Below, in pieces: positions 17,657 to 26,317 of a stretch of 64,000 bases of DNA (its first letter is position 1; each line of letters opens with the position of its first letter). Below the pieces are notes generated by a model. That model worked only from the letters and a program-made list of their open reading frames with translations, was not told the origin of the DNA and ran no database searches. Source of the stretch: Salinarchaeum laminariae (lineage in GTDB: Archaea > Halobacteriota > Halobacteria > Halobacteriales > Salinarchaeaceae); NCBI RefSeq assembly GCF_023204835.1, contig NZ_CP096270.1, positions 682,001 through 746,000 of the forward strand. The letters run 5' to 3'. The translations under genes and the position numbers were made by a program.

Positions 17657-18697
17657 ATGTCGCAACTCGCGACGCACTACGAGACTGTTCGCGAGCAGAA
17701 CGGGTACGAGCGCCCTCGTGCGGATTCGGTGCCGCCGTGGCTCCGACCGCTCCGGCGACGGTTCGTTGCGGTCGATAGGATGGCGGTTCTCGATGCCGCA
17801 CTGGATCGACCGACGCTCGCAACGATGGGCGTCGGGATGACCGGGGCGCCACATCTCGGTACAGTCGGCCAGTTGCTGACGGCCATCGAGTTGCAGGACG
17901 CCGGCCTCGACGTGCAGTTCGTACTCGCGGACCTCGAGCCGTACCACGACGGCGGAGACGAAGCAGGGATTCGACGGCTGGCCGCGCGATATCGCGAGTT
18001 CGCACTCGACCTGGGATTTGATCCGGACCGTGGAACGCTCCGGACGCAGTCCGAGGCGACCGCCGTCATGAGAACGGGACACCGGCTCGCGCGGTACTAC
18101 CGGCCAACGGAGTGGAAAAGCGGTGAAGCCGGAGCGACCTCCGACTGGCAGCGGGCAGTCGATGCGGCCTACGAGCAGGCGGCGTCAGCGAACGCTGAGT
18201 CGGCGGGGGCGACCTCCGAAGCCGCTGACGCCCACAGTGGCGTGCTCCACGGTGCCGACTTTCTTCATCCCCTCGCCGAAGGGGAGTACGAGCGGTTGGT
18301 GCTCGCGTTTGGAATCGACGAGCACGCGCTGGCGCCGTGGACACGCCAGTTTCGCGACGCTGCAGGTGTTTCTGGGCGCATTGGCGGGCTCTACACCAGG
18401 ATGGTTCCGGGGTTCGGTGACGTCCCCAAGCAGTCGAAGTCGATCGGCGCCGGGCTCTCCCTGCGTGGAGAGCCAGCGACGGTCGCCGAGCGGATCGCGA
18501 GCGCCGACGATCCGAGCGATCCGACGCAGTCGACCGTCTTCCAGGCAATGTGTCTGGCATCGCGATACGGTGCCGCTCGTCTCGACTCGCTGGCGGCAAC
18601 GTGCGAAGCTGGTGGCGAGGAGTGGGCCACCGTCCGTAGAGAGTACGCGGAGTACGTGGCGGGGCTGGCGGAGCGGTGGCAGGCCACCCGCCACTGA
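17657..18697 (+). CDS. TrpRS-like class I aminoacyl-tRNA synthetase paralogue (346 aa)
   Basis: A Rossmann core resembling tryptophanyl-tRNA synthetase: GMTGAPHLGTVGQLLTAIELQ (residues 60-80; PHLG at 65-68 in the place of HIGH), FVLADLEPYH, GIDEHALAPWTR (219-230, cf. the GxDQ...TRD motif), and DVPKQSKSIG (256-264; KQSKS in the place of KMSKS). It is about 346 aa, with no recognisable additional anticodon-recognition module. The signature loops are altered but retain key residues, so it may be a divergent tRNA synthetase or a paralogue with another adenylation role. Gly/Ser/Ala-rich residues 155-195 look like a linker insertion. Divergent from ltaE. Confidence 0.75.
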   Translation: MSQLATHYETVREQNGYERPRADSVPPWLRPLRRRFVAVDRMAVLDAALDRPTLATMGVGMTGAPHLGTVGQLLTAIELQDAGLDVQFVLADLEPYHDGGDEAGIRRLAARYREFALDLGFDPDRGTLRTQSEATAVMRTGHRLARYYRPTEWKSGEAGATSDWQRAVDAAYEQAASANAESAGATSEAADAHSGVLHGADFLHPLAEGEYERLVLAFGIDEHALAPWTRQFRDAAGVSGRIGGLYTRMVPGFGDVPKQSKSIGAGLSLRGEPATVAERIASADDPSDPTQSTVFQAMCLASRYGAARLDSLAATCEAGGEEWATVRREYAEYVAGLAERWQATRH

Positions 18698-18747
18698 GAC
18701 GCTCCGCAACCGGAACCGGTTTGGGTACCGAATCATCACGGTCGTAC

Positions 18748-19839
18748 ATGGACCCGCGCATTCGCGAGCACGCGGAGATTCTGATCGATCACTCGGTCGG
18801 CCTCGAGGAGGGAGACAACGTCGTCATCAGCGCGCCGCCGGTGGCGGAAGACCTCGTCGTCGCGCTCGTCGAAGTGATCGGCGACCGTGGCGGCAAACCC
18901 CTGACGCTCCTCGGGAGCGACCGGGTGAACCGGGCGTATCTCACATCCTGCGAGGAGTTCGAGACGCCAGAACACACGCTGGCGATGGTCGAGGAGAGCG
19001 ACGTCCACATCTCGGTCCGCGCGAACGCGAACGTCACCGAGACCGCCGACGTCGATCCCGAGACGAACGCCGCACACACGCAGGCGATGATGCCGATTCG
19101 AGAGGAGCGCCTCGGCAAGCAGTGGAACCTCACGCAGTATCCGGCGCCCGCGAACGCCCAGCTTGCGGAGATGAGCACAGAGGCCTACGAGAACTTCGTC
19201 TGGGACGCCATCGGCAAGGACTGGGAGGCCCAGGCCGCCCACCAGCAGCAGATGGTCGACCTGATGGACGACGCCGAGGAGGTTCGGATCGTCTCCGGCG
19301 AGACGACGGACGTGACGATGCAGCTCGGCGACAACCCGACGATCAACGACGACGCCGAGCACAACCTCCCCGGCGGCGAGGTGTTCACCGCACCGATTCC
19401 CGACACCGTCGAGGGCGAGGTACTGTTCGACATGCCCCTCTACCACCAGGGCCGAGAGGTCACCGACGCGCGGCTCACGTTCGAGGGCGGCGAGGTCGTC
19501 GAGCACTCCGCAGGGAAGAATGAGGAGGTTCTCACGGAGGTCCTCGACACCGACGCCGGCGCTCGCCGGCTCGGCGAGCTGGGTATCGGGATGAACCGCG
19601 ACATCGACCGGTTCACCTACAACATGCTCTTCGACGAGAAGATGGGTGACACCGTCCACATGGCCGTCGGGCGGGCGTACGAGGATACCGTCGCCGAGGG
19701 CAACGAGCAGAACCAGTCCGCCGTCCACGTCGACATGATCGTCGACATGAGCGAGGACTCTCGGATCGAACTCGACGGAGACGTCGTGCAGCGAAACGGG
19801 ACCTTCGTCTTCGAGGACGACTTCGAAGCCGAAGACTGA
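18748..19839 (+). CDS. M29-family aminopeptidase (AmpS/PepS type)
   Basis: 363 aa from ATG 18748 (MDPRIREHAEILIDHSVGLEEGDNV). Family features: HSVGLEEGDNVVISAPP, NLTQYPAPANAQLAEMS, ETTDVTMQLGDN, NLPGGEVFTAP, GELGIGMNRDIDRFTYNMLFDEKMGDTVHMAVGRAYE. These contain the Glu/His/Asp metal ligands of the M29 two-metal site, including NLPGGEVF and GTVH-like MGDTVHMA. It is a cytoplasmic metallo-aminopeptidase that trims N-terminal residues from peptides. The gene is followed by a hairpin-rich dispersed element and faces the convergent RNase H-like gene. Confidence 0.9.
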   Translation: MDPRIREHAEILIDHSVGLEEGDNVVISAPPVAEDLVVALVEVIGDRGGKPLTLLGSDRVNRAYLTSCEEFETPEHTLAMVEESDVHISVRANANVTETADVDPETNAAHTQAMMPIREERLGKQWNLTQYPAPANAQLAEMSTEAYENFVWDAIGKDWEAQAAHQQQMVDLMDDAEEVRIVSGETTDVTMQLGDNPTINDDAEHNLPGGEVFTAPIPDTVEGEVLFDMPLYHQGREVTDARLTFEGGEVVEHSAGKNEEVLTEVLDTDAGARRLGELGIGMNRDIDRFTYNMLFDEKMGDTVHMAVGRAYEDTVAEGNEQNQSAVHVDMIVDMSEDSRIELDGDVVQRNGTFVFEDDFEAED

Positions 19840-19876
19840 TTCTGGGGTTTGGATTTTCGTTTGGATGTCGAGGACG

Positions 19877-20219
19877 TTCGAAAGCCCACCCAAACAGCCT
19901 CACTCCTCCCCAACCTTCTGCGCTACTCGCGTCGCTCCGCTCGCTCCGTTGCTCGGCCCTCGCACGGTGTCGACGAGTGGCTGCTCGCCCGCGAGGGCCT
20001 CGCAGCCATCGGGCAGCGCGCGCCAGCGTGGTCCACCGAGGTGTCGCGATCGGGGACATTCCACTGGAAGGGGCCGTTGACGGACTACGTCCGTCTGCTC
20101 GGGAGACCTCCGGTCTCTCGGTGACCCTCGACGGGTTTGGTGACGCAAGGACCGCAGGTGAGCGAAGCGAGCCGAGGACCGCAGCGAGCGTAAACCGTCG
20201 AGCGGAAGGGGGCTTCCAA
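19877..20219. repeat. Dispersed hairpin-array element, copy A
   Basis: Begins TTCGAAAGCCC (19877) and ends GGGGGCTTCC (20217). It shares a core (about 19975-20050: CTGCTCGCCCGC, GCAGCGCGCGCCAGCG, GTCCACCGAGGTGTCGCG) with copies B and D. A stretch of about 64 bases at 20063-20127 is identical to copy D (63221-63284) except for one base. Internal hairpins include GACGGAC-TAC-GTCCGTC and GGAGACC-TCC-GGTCTC. It lies between two convergent genes. ORFs in it are Arg-rich and unsupported. Confidence 0.8.
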
Positions 20220-20276
20220 ACGGTTCGCTGTCACGGAAAGCTAGTAGAACGCATCGATAAATTCGGCTCTATGGCC

Positions 20277-20903
20277 TCAGTCACTCGCGTGCCGATCCGC
20301 ACGTGAAGGCGGCGGGATCTGCTCGCCGTCGGCCAGCGGATCCGGCCCTGGACGGACGCAGCGATCGCTTTCTTCGTTGACGTGGGCGTAGCGATCGGGC
20401 GAGTTCGCCAGCGGGTGTGCGGGATTGACGTCGCTGTCGATGCGGGCGGCGCGGAACCCGTCGAAGCCGGCGATGCGGGCGCGAATGCCGCGCCAGTGGT
20501 GGCCGGTCGCTGGCGGGAGGGTCACCTCCGGGAATGGGTCGCGCGTCGGGGAGCGGTCGGCCAGCACGGTCGCGTTGACGTTCGCGGCGAGGTCGTCGTG
20601 GTCGATGAGGACGCCGACGCTCGAGCCACGTGGAACCCGGGCGGCGAGCACGTCGAGGCCGAGATGCAGCGCCCGGTACTCGGCGACGTTGTTGTCGGGT
20701 GCGGCGTCGGACAGTGAGAGGCGGAGCACCCGATCGCCAGTCCGGGTTTCGGCCACGACGCCCAGCCCACCGCCTACCTCGCGGTACGATCCGTCTGTCG
20801 CGAGATAGTACTCCCGATGATGTGTGCGGGGCGGGTGAGCAATGTGCGGGGTGGGTGAGTCGTCGAACAACTCGCGCAACGCCGGCCGGCCGTGAGCGGC
20901 CAT
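20277..20903 (-). CDS. RNase H-fold protein (RNase HI-like, 208 aa)
   Basis: A central RNase H-like domain (residues about 28-165): YYLATDGSYREVGGGLGVVAE gives the first catalytic Asp, NNVAEYRALHLGLD the catalytic Glu, VLIDHDDLAANVN a second Asp, and a late Asp lies in IDSDVNPAHPLANSPDR. This is the DEDD arrangement of RNase HI, as in plant- and archaea-type reverse-transcriptase-like RNase H proteins. It probably removes RNA from RNA:DNA hybrids. The N-terminal 27 residues and the acidic/polar C terminus are extra. It is convergent with the M29 gene across repeat copy A. Confidence 0.83.
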   Translation of the reverse strand: MAAHGRPALRELFDDSPTPHIAHPPRTHHREYYLATDGSYREVGGGLGVVAETRTGDRVLRLSLSDAAPDNNVAEYRALHLGLDVLAARVPRGSSVGVLIDHDDLAANVNATVLADRSPTRDPFPEVTLPPATGHHWRGIRARIAGFDGFRAARIDSDVNPAHPLANSPDRYAHVNEESDRCVRPGPDPLADGEQIPPPSRADRHASD

Positions 20904-21079
20904 ATGCTGGTTTGGGTCGGATCGACCATGAATGCAATGGTTGTGTCAACTGGTGGCACGCGAGAGGGACGAGACGTCGCTGACCGCCCGAGGGGAGCCA
21001 GCCGAGACCCGTGCAACGCCGACGATACATCGGCTTTCGAACCGAAACGTTTGCACTGGTCCCCTGCTGAGCATCGAGC

Positions 21080-21991
21080 GTGCCCGCTCGCCGGAACGCA
21101 GTCTTGTTTCTCGTGCTCGCGACAGTCTGGGGATCGGCCTTCGTAGCGATCAGCGCCGGCCTCGACTACTTCCCGCCGGTACTGTTTGCCGCGCTCAGAT
21201 ACGACATCGCAGGTATTCTCATGCTCGCGTACGCCTACGTCGCCACCGACCAGCCGATCCCCCAGGGGCGAGACCAGCTACGCGTCGTCGTGGTAGCGGC
21301 GGTTTTCTTCATCGCCGCCTACCACGCCCTCCTCTTCCTGGGCCAGCAACACACCACGAGCGCGACGGCGGCAATCGTGGTCAGTCTCGCGCCCGTGCTG
21401 ACGACCGGATTCGCCCGCTTCGCGCTCCCCAACGAGCGACTCACACCGATCGGGACCATCGGGCTGGGGCTCGGCGTCGTCGGCGTAGCGCTCGTCGCAC
21501 GGCCCGAACCCGACGCTCTCCTCGCCCCCGACGCGATCGGCGTCCCGCTGATCGCTGGGGCGGCGACCGCATTCGCGCTCGGGAGCGTCCTGACCCAACG
21601 TGCGGAGACCGGGCTTCCCACGATCACGATGGAAGCCTGGGCCATGCTGCTCGGCGCGGCGATCATGCACGGCGTCAGCCTCGCGATGCCCGGCGAGTCC
21701 ATCGCCGACGTACAGCTTACCGCGGAGGCGCTGCTCGCGATCGGCTACCTCTCGATCGTCGCCAGCGCCGCGGGCTTCCTGCTGTTCTTCGCGTTACTCG
21801 ACCGACTCGGGCCGATCGAGGTCAACCTCGTCTCCTACGTCTCGCCGATCGTTGCCGCCGTCGTGGGCTGGCTCCTGCTCGGCGAGACGGTCGACGCGCT
21901 CGCAGTCGTCGGCTTCTGTACGATCGTAGCGGGCTTCGCGCTGGTCAAACGCCGTGCGCTGGCCTCGGAGTACGCGTCGCTGCGGTCCTGA
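21080..21991 (+). CDS. EamA/DMT-family permease (303 aa)
   Basis: Ten predicted transmembrane helices in two EamA repeats: LFLVLATVWGSAFVAISAGL begins the first, and a second repeat contains GSVLTQRAETGLPTITMEAWAML and ends VVGWLLLGETVDALAVVGFCTIVAGFALVKRR. The family exports metabolites or amino acids across the cytoplasmic membrane; the substrate cannot be inferred. The start is GTG 21080; no in-frame ATG precedes the first helix. A basic tail (KRRALASEYASLRS) is cytoplasmic. Confidence 0.88.
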   Translation: MPARRNAVLFLVLATVWGSAFVAISAGLDYFPPVLFAALRYDIAGILMLAYAYVATDQPIPQGRDQLRVVVVAAVFFIAAYHALLFLGQQHTTSATAAIVVSLAPVLTTGFARFALPNERLTPIGTIGLGLGVVGVALVARPEPDALLAPDAIGVPLIAGAATAFALGSVLTQRAETGLPTITMEAWAMLLGAAIMHGVSLAMPGESIADVQLTAEALLAIGYLSIVASAAGFLLFFALLDRLGPIEVNLVSYVSPIVAAVVGWLLLGETVDALAVVGFCTIVAGFALVKRRALASEYASLRS

Positions 21992-22210
21992 GGATTCCAA
22001 GAACGGCGATCTGCCCCAAACACACGCTACCGAGGGAGGCAGTGAGACGGAACGAAGGAGGGCGAGGTGCACCGCGATGGGTGGCCAACCGGGGTCATCC
22101 TGGCAGGGATCTCGGTCCGGCGCGGGCCACCCGGCGTCGACGACGCGGATTGGGTGGGTGCAAGTCGGAGTCAGTCGTGTGGCGATGCAACGCCCACGCG
22201 GACGGTCGAA

Positions 22211-22489
22211 TCAGGACCGGCCGGGCGAGTGGGAGTGTCCCAGCGCGACGGCGACGACGTTCGCCACCAGAAGCGCGAGAAACACGGAGAGTTCGGCCTG
22301 AGTCTCGAGCCCCGTCGCGACGAGCGGAACGTAGAGGAACGGCAGCGCGACCGCGCTCCAGAAACCCGCAGCACGCACGGGTGTGAAGACGTGTCGACGC
22401 GCCGTGTGGAGGACCGATCGGGCACGCTCGTCGAACGATGCGTCGGCACCGTCGGAGGGCAGCTCGAGGTTGGAAGGGGGACTGGACAT
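22211..22489 (-). CDS. Small two-helix membrane protein (92 aa)
   Basis: ATG 22489 (MSSPPSNLELPSDGADASFDE); a GTG four codons upstream is possible. There is an acidic cytoplasmic N terminus of about 45 residues, then two transmembrane segments (FWSAVALPFLYVPLVATGL and LSVFLALLVANVVAVALGH) with a short polar turn. The minus strand has a TATA-like CGTTATATGG about 45 bases upstream. No family is recognised. Confidence 0.68.
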   Translation of the reverse strand: MSSPPSNLELPSDGADASFDERARSVLHTARRHVFTPVRAAGFWSAVALPFLYVPLVATGLETQAELSVFLALLVANVVAVALGHSHSPGRS

Positions 22490-22812
22490 CGTGATGGGCA
22501 CCTCGCCTGATTACGTCAAGACACCCTACCCCCATATAACGGCGCGAGCTTTGGATCGCTTTCGAGTCGTTTTACGCCGTTACAAAGGGGCTGACCGACC
22601 TTTTACGACGGGCGCAAATCGGTGCTAACATTTTATCAAGCACTCTCGGATCGTTAGAGCAGATTCGCGGAAAGTGGCCATCGCCACGCGGATCCGGCGT
22701 TCTGGAACGCTCACGAACCGAATCGAGAGTGGCCCCGCAGTCGAGACGGGGAAGCCCAGCGAACTGCCGGCGGATCGACTCGAATCACGGCCGTCTCGGC
22801 CCCTCCCACCGC
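22490..22812. other. Intergenic region between two minus-strand genes
   Basis: A 323-base gap. It contains the promoter of the 92-aa gene (CCATATAACG, plus strand, near 22533) and a modestly AT-rich part around 22560-22660 including TTTTACGCCG and TTTTACGACG half-repeats. No gene or stable hairpin was recognised. Confidence 0.4.
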
Positions 22813-24468
22813 TCACTCCACGACGATCGTGCCGTTCGTGCTCCCGTCGCTCCCCCGGATCCTGATCGGGTAGCTCCCGGGATCAGCGGGCGCGGCGATC
22901 TCGAAAGCCACGGTCGAGGACTCCTCAGCAGCCAGTGAGACCACGCTTGCGACGCGCCTGCCGTCGATCGTGAGCACCAGCGTGTCCGACCCGTCCGCCG
23001 GGCCGAGGTTGTGGACGGCCGTCGAGACCGTCACCGTTTCCCCGGGCTGTGCTGGGTCTGGCGCGTCGAGGTCGCCCAGTTCGAAGGTCGCGTTGGTAAC
23101 CGTCAGCGTCCGCTCCGTGGCGACGAACGTCGCCGCGGACGTGTTCGCTGCGGTGACGGTGATCCCGTACTCGCCGGGGTCCTCGACGGTCGTCTCGACG
23201 CTGCCGTCGGCGCCGGTAGAGAGCGCTCGACCCCCGACCGTGACGGTCGCGTCGACGGGCTCTCCGGTGTCGTTTCTGATGACCGTTATGCCGACCGATC
23301 CGCCGGTCGTGATCGCGCTGCGATCGACGGTCGCGGCGAGTTCGACCTCGCGGCGCTGGACCGTGACGAGGCTCGAATCCGGCGTGAACCGCACCGATGG
23401 CGTCGAGGCTGCCGTCGCCTCGATCGTCCGGTCGCCCGCGGCGTCGAGCGTGATCTCGACCTCGCCGTCGGGGCCGGTCTGGATCGACCGGTCGCCCACC
23501 GCGAGCGTCGCCCCAATGCGGTCGCCGGTCTCGACGTTTCGGACCGTCGCCGTGACCGACTCTCTTGCGAGTAGCGTCGTGGGCGTGATCGAGAGGTTCA
23601 GCGGTACCTTGCGACGCTCGACGTCCATTTGCAGTTCCGCAGTAGCGAACGTTTCGTCGGCGTCGGTCTCCACGGCCCCGTCGGCGTAAAGCGTTCCTGC
23701 GCGCTCGGGGACGACGACCAGTCGGGCGCCGGCGACGTGCTCGAACTGCGAGGGGATCGCCGCCCCCTCGGACACCGCCGCTGCGGCGATCGAGCCGTCC
23801 ACGGGGTCGCCGGTCTCCTCCCGGACCAGCGTCAGTTCGATGGGCTCGCCGGCCGTCGCGACCGACCGATTGGTCTCGAACCCGAGCTGGACGGTCCGGT
23901 GGGCGACAGCGAGGTCGACGCCGTTGCTCTCGAGCGTGGTGTCGTTCGCGCCGGGTGCGGTCGCCGTCGCCGTCAGCGGCCCAGCTGTCGCTATCCGGAC
24001 GACCGTGCGTCCGTCCTCGCCGACCTCGCGAGCAGTCCCGCCGACCGTCACCGTGGCGCCGACGGCCGCAGAGCCGTTCGCATCGGTGACGGTGAAGGCA
24101 ACCGGGTCGCCGGCGGTGAGTTCGGTCCGGTTTGCGGCGAGGGAGAGCTTGGCGCCGTCCCCGTCGTCGCCGGAGAGGAGATCGAATACCGGGAAGACGC
24201 CGTCGCCGTCGTCACTGCCTGCGAGCGCCGGGCCGATCGTAGCGCCGCCGAGGAACATGAGGCCGGCAATGAGTGAGATCGCGAGCAACACCAGCACGGT
24301 CGGATCTTTCCACGGCGAGTAGCCGGGGCCGAACCGGAGAGGGCCGCCCTGCTCTACGCCCGATGCGGACGCGGGCGGTGCTGAGGCGGTCGCGGCAGCA
24401 CTGGAGGCCGGGCGAGGCGCTCGCTGGCGCGGTTTGTTTCCATCGCCGGTCCGTTCGCCGTGATGCAC
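22813..24468 (-). CDS. Membrane-anchored extracytoplasmic protein with Ig-like repeats and CARDB domain (551 aa)
   Basis: GTG start 24468. A cytoplasmic Ala/Pro/Ser-rich N terminus of about 50 residues is followed by one transmembrane helix (VLVLLAISLIAGLMFLGGATIG). The large outer region has serial beta-sandwich repeats with the pattern ELTAGDPVAFTVTD...GATVTVGG, MPVDATVTVGG and similar, i.e. Big/Ig-like modules repeated about four times. It ends with a CARDB-like adhesion domain (TFELGDLDAPDPAQPGETVTVSTAVHNLGPADG to the C terminus). It may be a surface scaffold or adhesin. No enzyme motif is seen. Confidence 0.78.
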   Translation of the reverse strand: MHHGERTGDGNKPRQRAPRPASSAAATASAPPASASGVEQGGPLRFGPGYSPWKDPTVLVLLAISLIAGLMFLGGATIGPALAGSDDGDGVFPVFDLLSGDDGDGAKLSLAANRTELTAGDPVAFTVTDANGSAAVGATVTVGGTAREVGEDGRTVVRIATAGPLTATATAPGANDTTLESNGVDLAVAHRTVQLGFETNRSVATAGEPIELTLVREETGDPVDGSIAAAAVSEGAAIPSQFEHVAGARLVVVPERAGTLYADGAVETDADETFATAELQMDVERRKVPLNLSITPTTLLARESVTATVRNVETGDRIGATLAVGDRSIQTGPDGEVEITLDAAGDRTIEATAASTPSVRFTPDSSLVTVQRREVELAATVDRSAITTGGSVGITVIRNDTGEPVDATVTVGGRALSTGADGSVETTVEDPGEYGITVTAANTSAATFVATERTLTVTNATFELGDLDAPDPAQPGETVTVSTAVHNLGPADGSDTLVLTIDGRRVASVVSLAAEESSTVAFEIAAPADPGSYPIRIRGSDGSTNGTIVVE

Positions 24469-24677
24469 GATGGCCGAGTAGTAGCCCGAGCGGGAAAGCC
24501 GTGCGGGCCGAAGCCGGTGACGCCGCGAAGCGGTTCACCGCTGCGGTGAGACGGTGATCGCGCAGGGACGAAACTCCCCACTTGCAGCCAGTGGCGATCA
24601 CTGCCGTCGCAGAAGCACCACTTGCGAGATCGGTAGACAGGCGAACCACTATACTGCTCGCCTCCAGAGCCAGGAGT

Positions 24678-25685
24678 ATGCAGACGCTCTTGCTGGATAG
24701 CGACGCGGTAGCGACGAACGCGGCGATGACCGACGTGATCCCCGCGGTGGAGGAAGCGTTCGCGGCGGACGACCGCGGCGACGTACAGATGCCCGCGAAA
24801 TCCTACATCGAGCTGGATCGGTACAACGGCGACTTCCGCTCGATGCCGGCCTACCTCGACGTCGCTGGATCGGCCACCGACGAGGAGTGGGACGCGGCGG
24901 CGGTGAAGTGGGTCAACGTCCACCCCGACAATCCGGAGGACCACGATCTCCCCACCGTGATGGGGACGATGATCTACTCCGATCCGGAGACGGCGTTTCC
25001 GCTCTCGATCATGGACGGAACGGAGCTCACGCTCCAGCGCACGGGCGCGGCGGCGGCCGTCGCGACGGACCATCTCGCGATCGAGGGTGCAACGAGTCTC
25101 GGAATCGTCGGCGCTGGCGTCCAGTCCTACTCGCAGCTGGAGGCGATCGCGGCAGTTCGCCCGATCGAGACGGTCGTCGTCTCCGATCTGGACGACGCCC
25201 GCGTGGCGGCGTTCCTGGAGGCGTACGGCGACCAGTTCGACGTTCGCGAGGGGTCGGTCGCCGATGCCGCCGGCTGTGACGTGCTCTCGACGGTGACGCC
25301 CGTGCGCGACCCGATCGTCCCGTACGAGGCGCTCGGCGAGCACACCCACGTCAACGCCATCGGCGCGGACGCCGAGGGGAAACAAGAACACGAGGCTGCA
25401 ACGTTGCTCGACGCGAAGGTCGTCATCGACGACTACGAGCAGTGCACGCACTCCGGCGAGATCAACGTCCCCTGGGCGAACGGAGAGATCGACGAGGACG
25501 ACCTCTACGGCGAACTCGGTGCGATCGTTACCGGGCGGGTCGAGGGGCGGACTGCCGAGGACGGGATCACGCTGTTCGACTCGACCGGGCTCGCGATTCA
25601 GGACGTCGCCGCCGCGCACGTCGTCTACGAGCGGGCGAGGGACGAGGGTGAAGGGACCGAGTTCGATCTGCTCGGCCTGGACTGA
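24678..25685 (+). CDS. Ornithine cyclodeaminase/mu-crystallin family, probable alanine dehydrogenase
   Basis: 335 aa from ATG 24678 (MQTLLLDSDAVATNAAMTDVIPAVEEAFAADDRGDVQMPAKSY). Substrate-side residues MPAKSYIEL and AAVKWVNVHPDNP precede a Rossmann NAD-binding site SLGIVGAGVQSYSQLEAI (about residues 140-157), then VVSDLDDARV and HTHVNAIGADAEGKQE. The archaeal members of the family include NAD-dependent alanine dehydrogenase (alanine to pyruvate and ammonia), the best guess here; ornithine cyclodeaminase is the alternative. Cytoplasmic. The 3' end is followed by a dispersed element. Confidence 0.86.
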   Translation: MQTLLLDSDAVATNAAMTDVIPAVEEAFAADDRGDVQMPAKSYIELDRYNGDFRSMPAYLDVAGSATDEEWDAAAVKWVNVHPDNPEDHDLPTVMGTMIYSDPETAFPLSIMDGTELTLQRTGAAAAVATDHLAIEGATSLGIVGAGVQSYSQLEAIAAVRPIETVVVSDLDDARVAAFLEAYGDQFDVREGSVADAAGCDVLSTVTPVRDPIVPYEALGEHTHVNAIGADAEGKQEHEAATLLDAKVVIDDYEQCTHSGEINVPWANGEIDEDDLYGELGAIVTGRVEGRTAEDGITLFDSTGLAIQDVAAAHVVYERARDEGEGTEFDLLGLD

Positions 25686-25734
25686 GTTCGCGAATCGTTT
25701 TCGGCGCCTGAGTAGTTCGATCTACAGCCTCCTT

Positions 25735-26211
25735 GGAAAGCCCCCGCCCGCTCGACTTCCGAGAGACGTTCCTACTCGTCGCTCCGCTCCTGCGCGGGCT
25801 GCGACTCTCGACGTCACGCTCGCTTCGCTCGCGTGACTCGGGCGGCTCGCTGCGATCCTCGCCTCCTGTAGGTCGCCTGCGGTTCTTGCTTCGCCGACCT
25901 TCGTCGACCGGACGGCCCCTTCCAGTCCCGCCCACAACAGCCTCATTCCTCCCCAGCCTTCTCCCTCGCTTCGCTCGGTCGGCCCTCGCACGGTGTCGCG
26001 CGACTGGCTGCTCGCCCGCTTCGGGGCTCGCAGCCAAGCGCAGCGCGCGCCGACGCGGTCCACCGGGGTGTCGCGACCGCCGAAACATCACATGGGAGGG
26101 ACTCCGGAAGGGGTCGACCGGTCGCGTCAGCTCACGACGCAAGGACCGGAGGCGAGCGAAGCGAGCCGAGGACCGAAGCGAGTGAGGTGGCGCGAGCGGG
26201 AGGGGGCTTCC
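25735..26211. repeat. Dispersed hairpin-array element, copy B
   Basis: The clearest copy: left end GGAAAGCCCCCGCCCGCTCG (25735-25754). The right end (26193-26211), reverse-complemented, reads GGAAGCCCCCTCCCGCTCG; the two match at 18 of 19 positions with one extra A. Internally it has the CTCCCCAGCC block (about 25950-25970), the core CTGCTCGCCCGCTTCGGGGC (about 26008-26027) and the tail GACGCAAGGACCGGAGGCGA. Between the alanine dehydrogenase-type gene and leuS. A minus-strand 222-codon ORF here is almost all Arg/Ser and is judged spurious. Confidence 0.82.
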
Positions 26212-26283
26212 GTGTGCGGTCGCGGTAGCTGTCACTGTCGGTTGAAATCACTGCCGCCCCGTCACGGCGTCTCAGAGAATGAA

Positions 26284-26291
26284 AAGCTATA
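26284..26291 (+). promoter_or_regulatory. TATA box of leuS
   Basis: AAGCTATA lies 27-34 bases upstream of the ATG at 26318. This spacing argues that 26318, not the in-frame ATG at 26279 upstream of the box, is the real start. It lies just outside repeat copy B. Confidence 0.55.
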
Positions 26292-26317
26292 GCACCGCCG
26301 AAGCCCGAGACTGGGCC

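Noticed and set aside
25567-26235. 222-aa minus-strand ORF across repeat copy B
   Set aside because: It is Arg/Ser-rich, maps to the hairpin element and differs between element copies.
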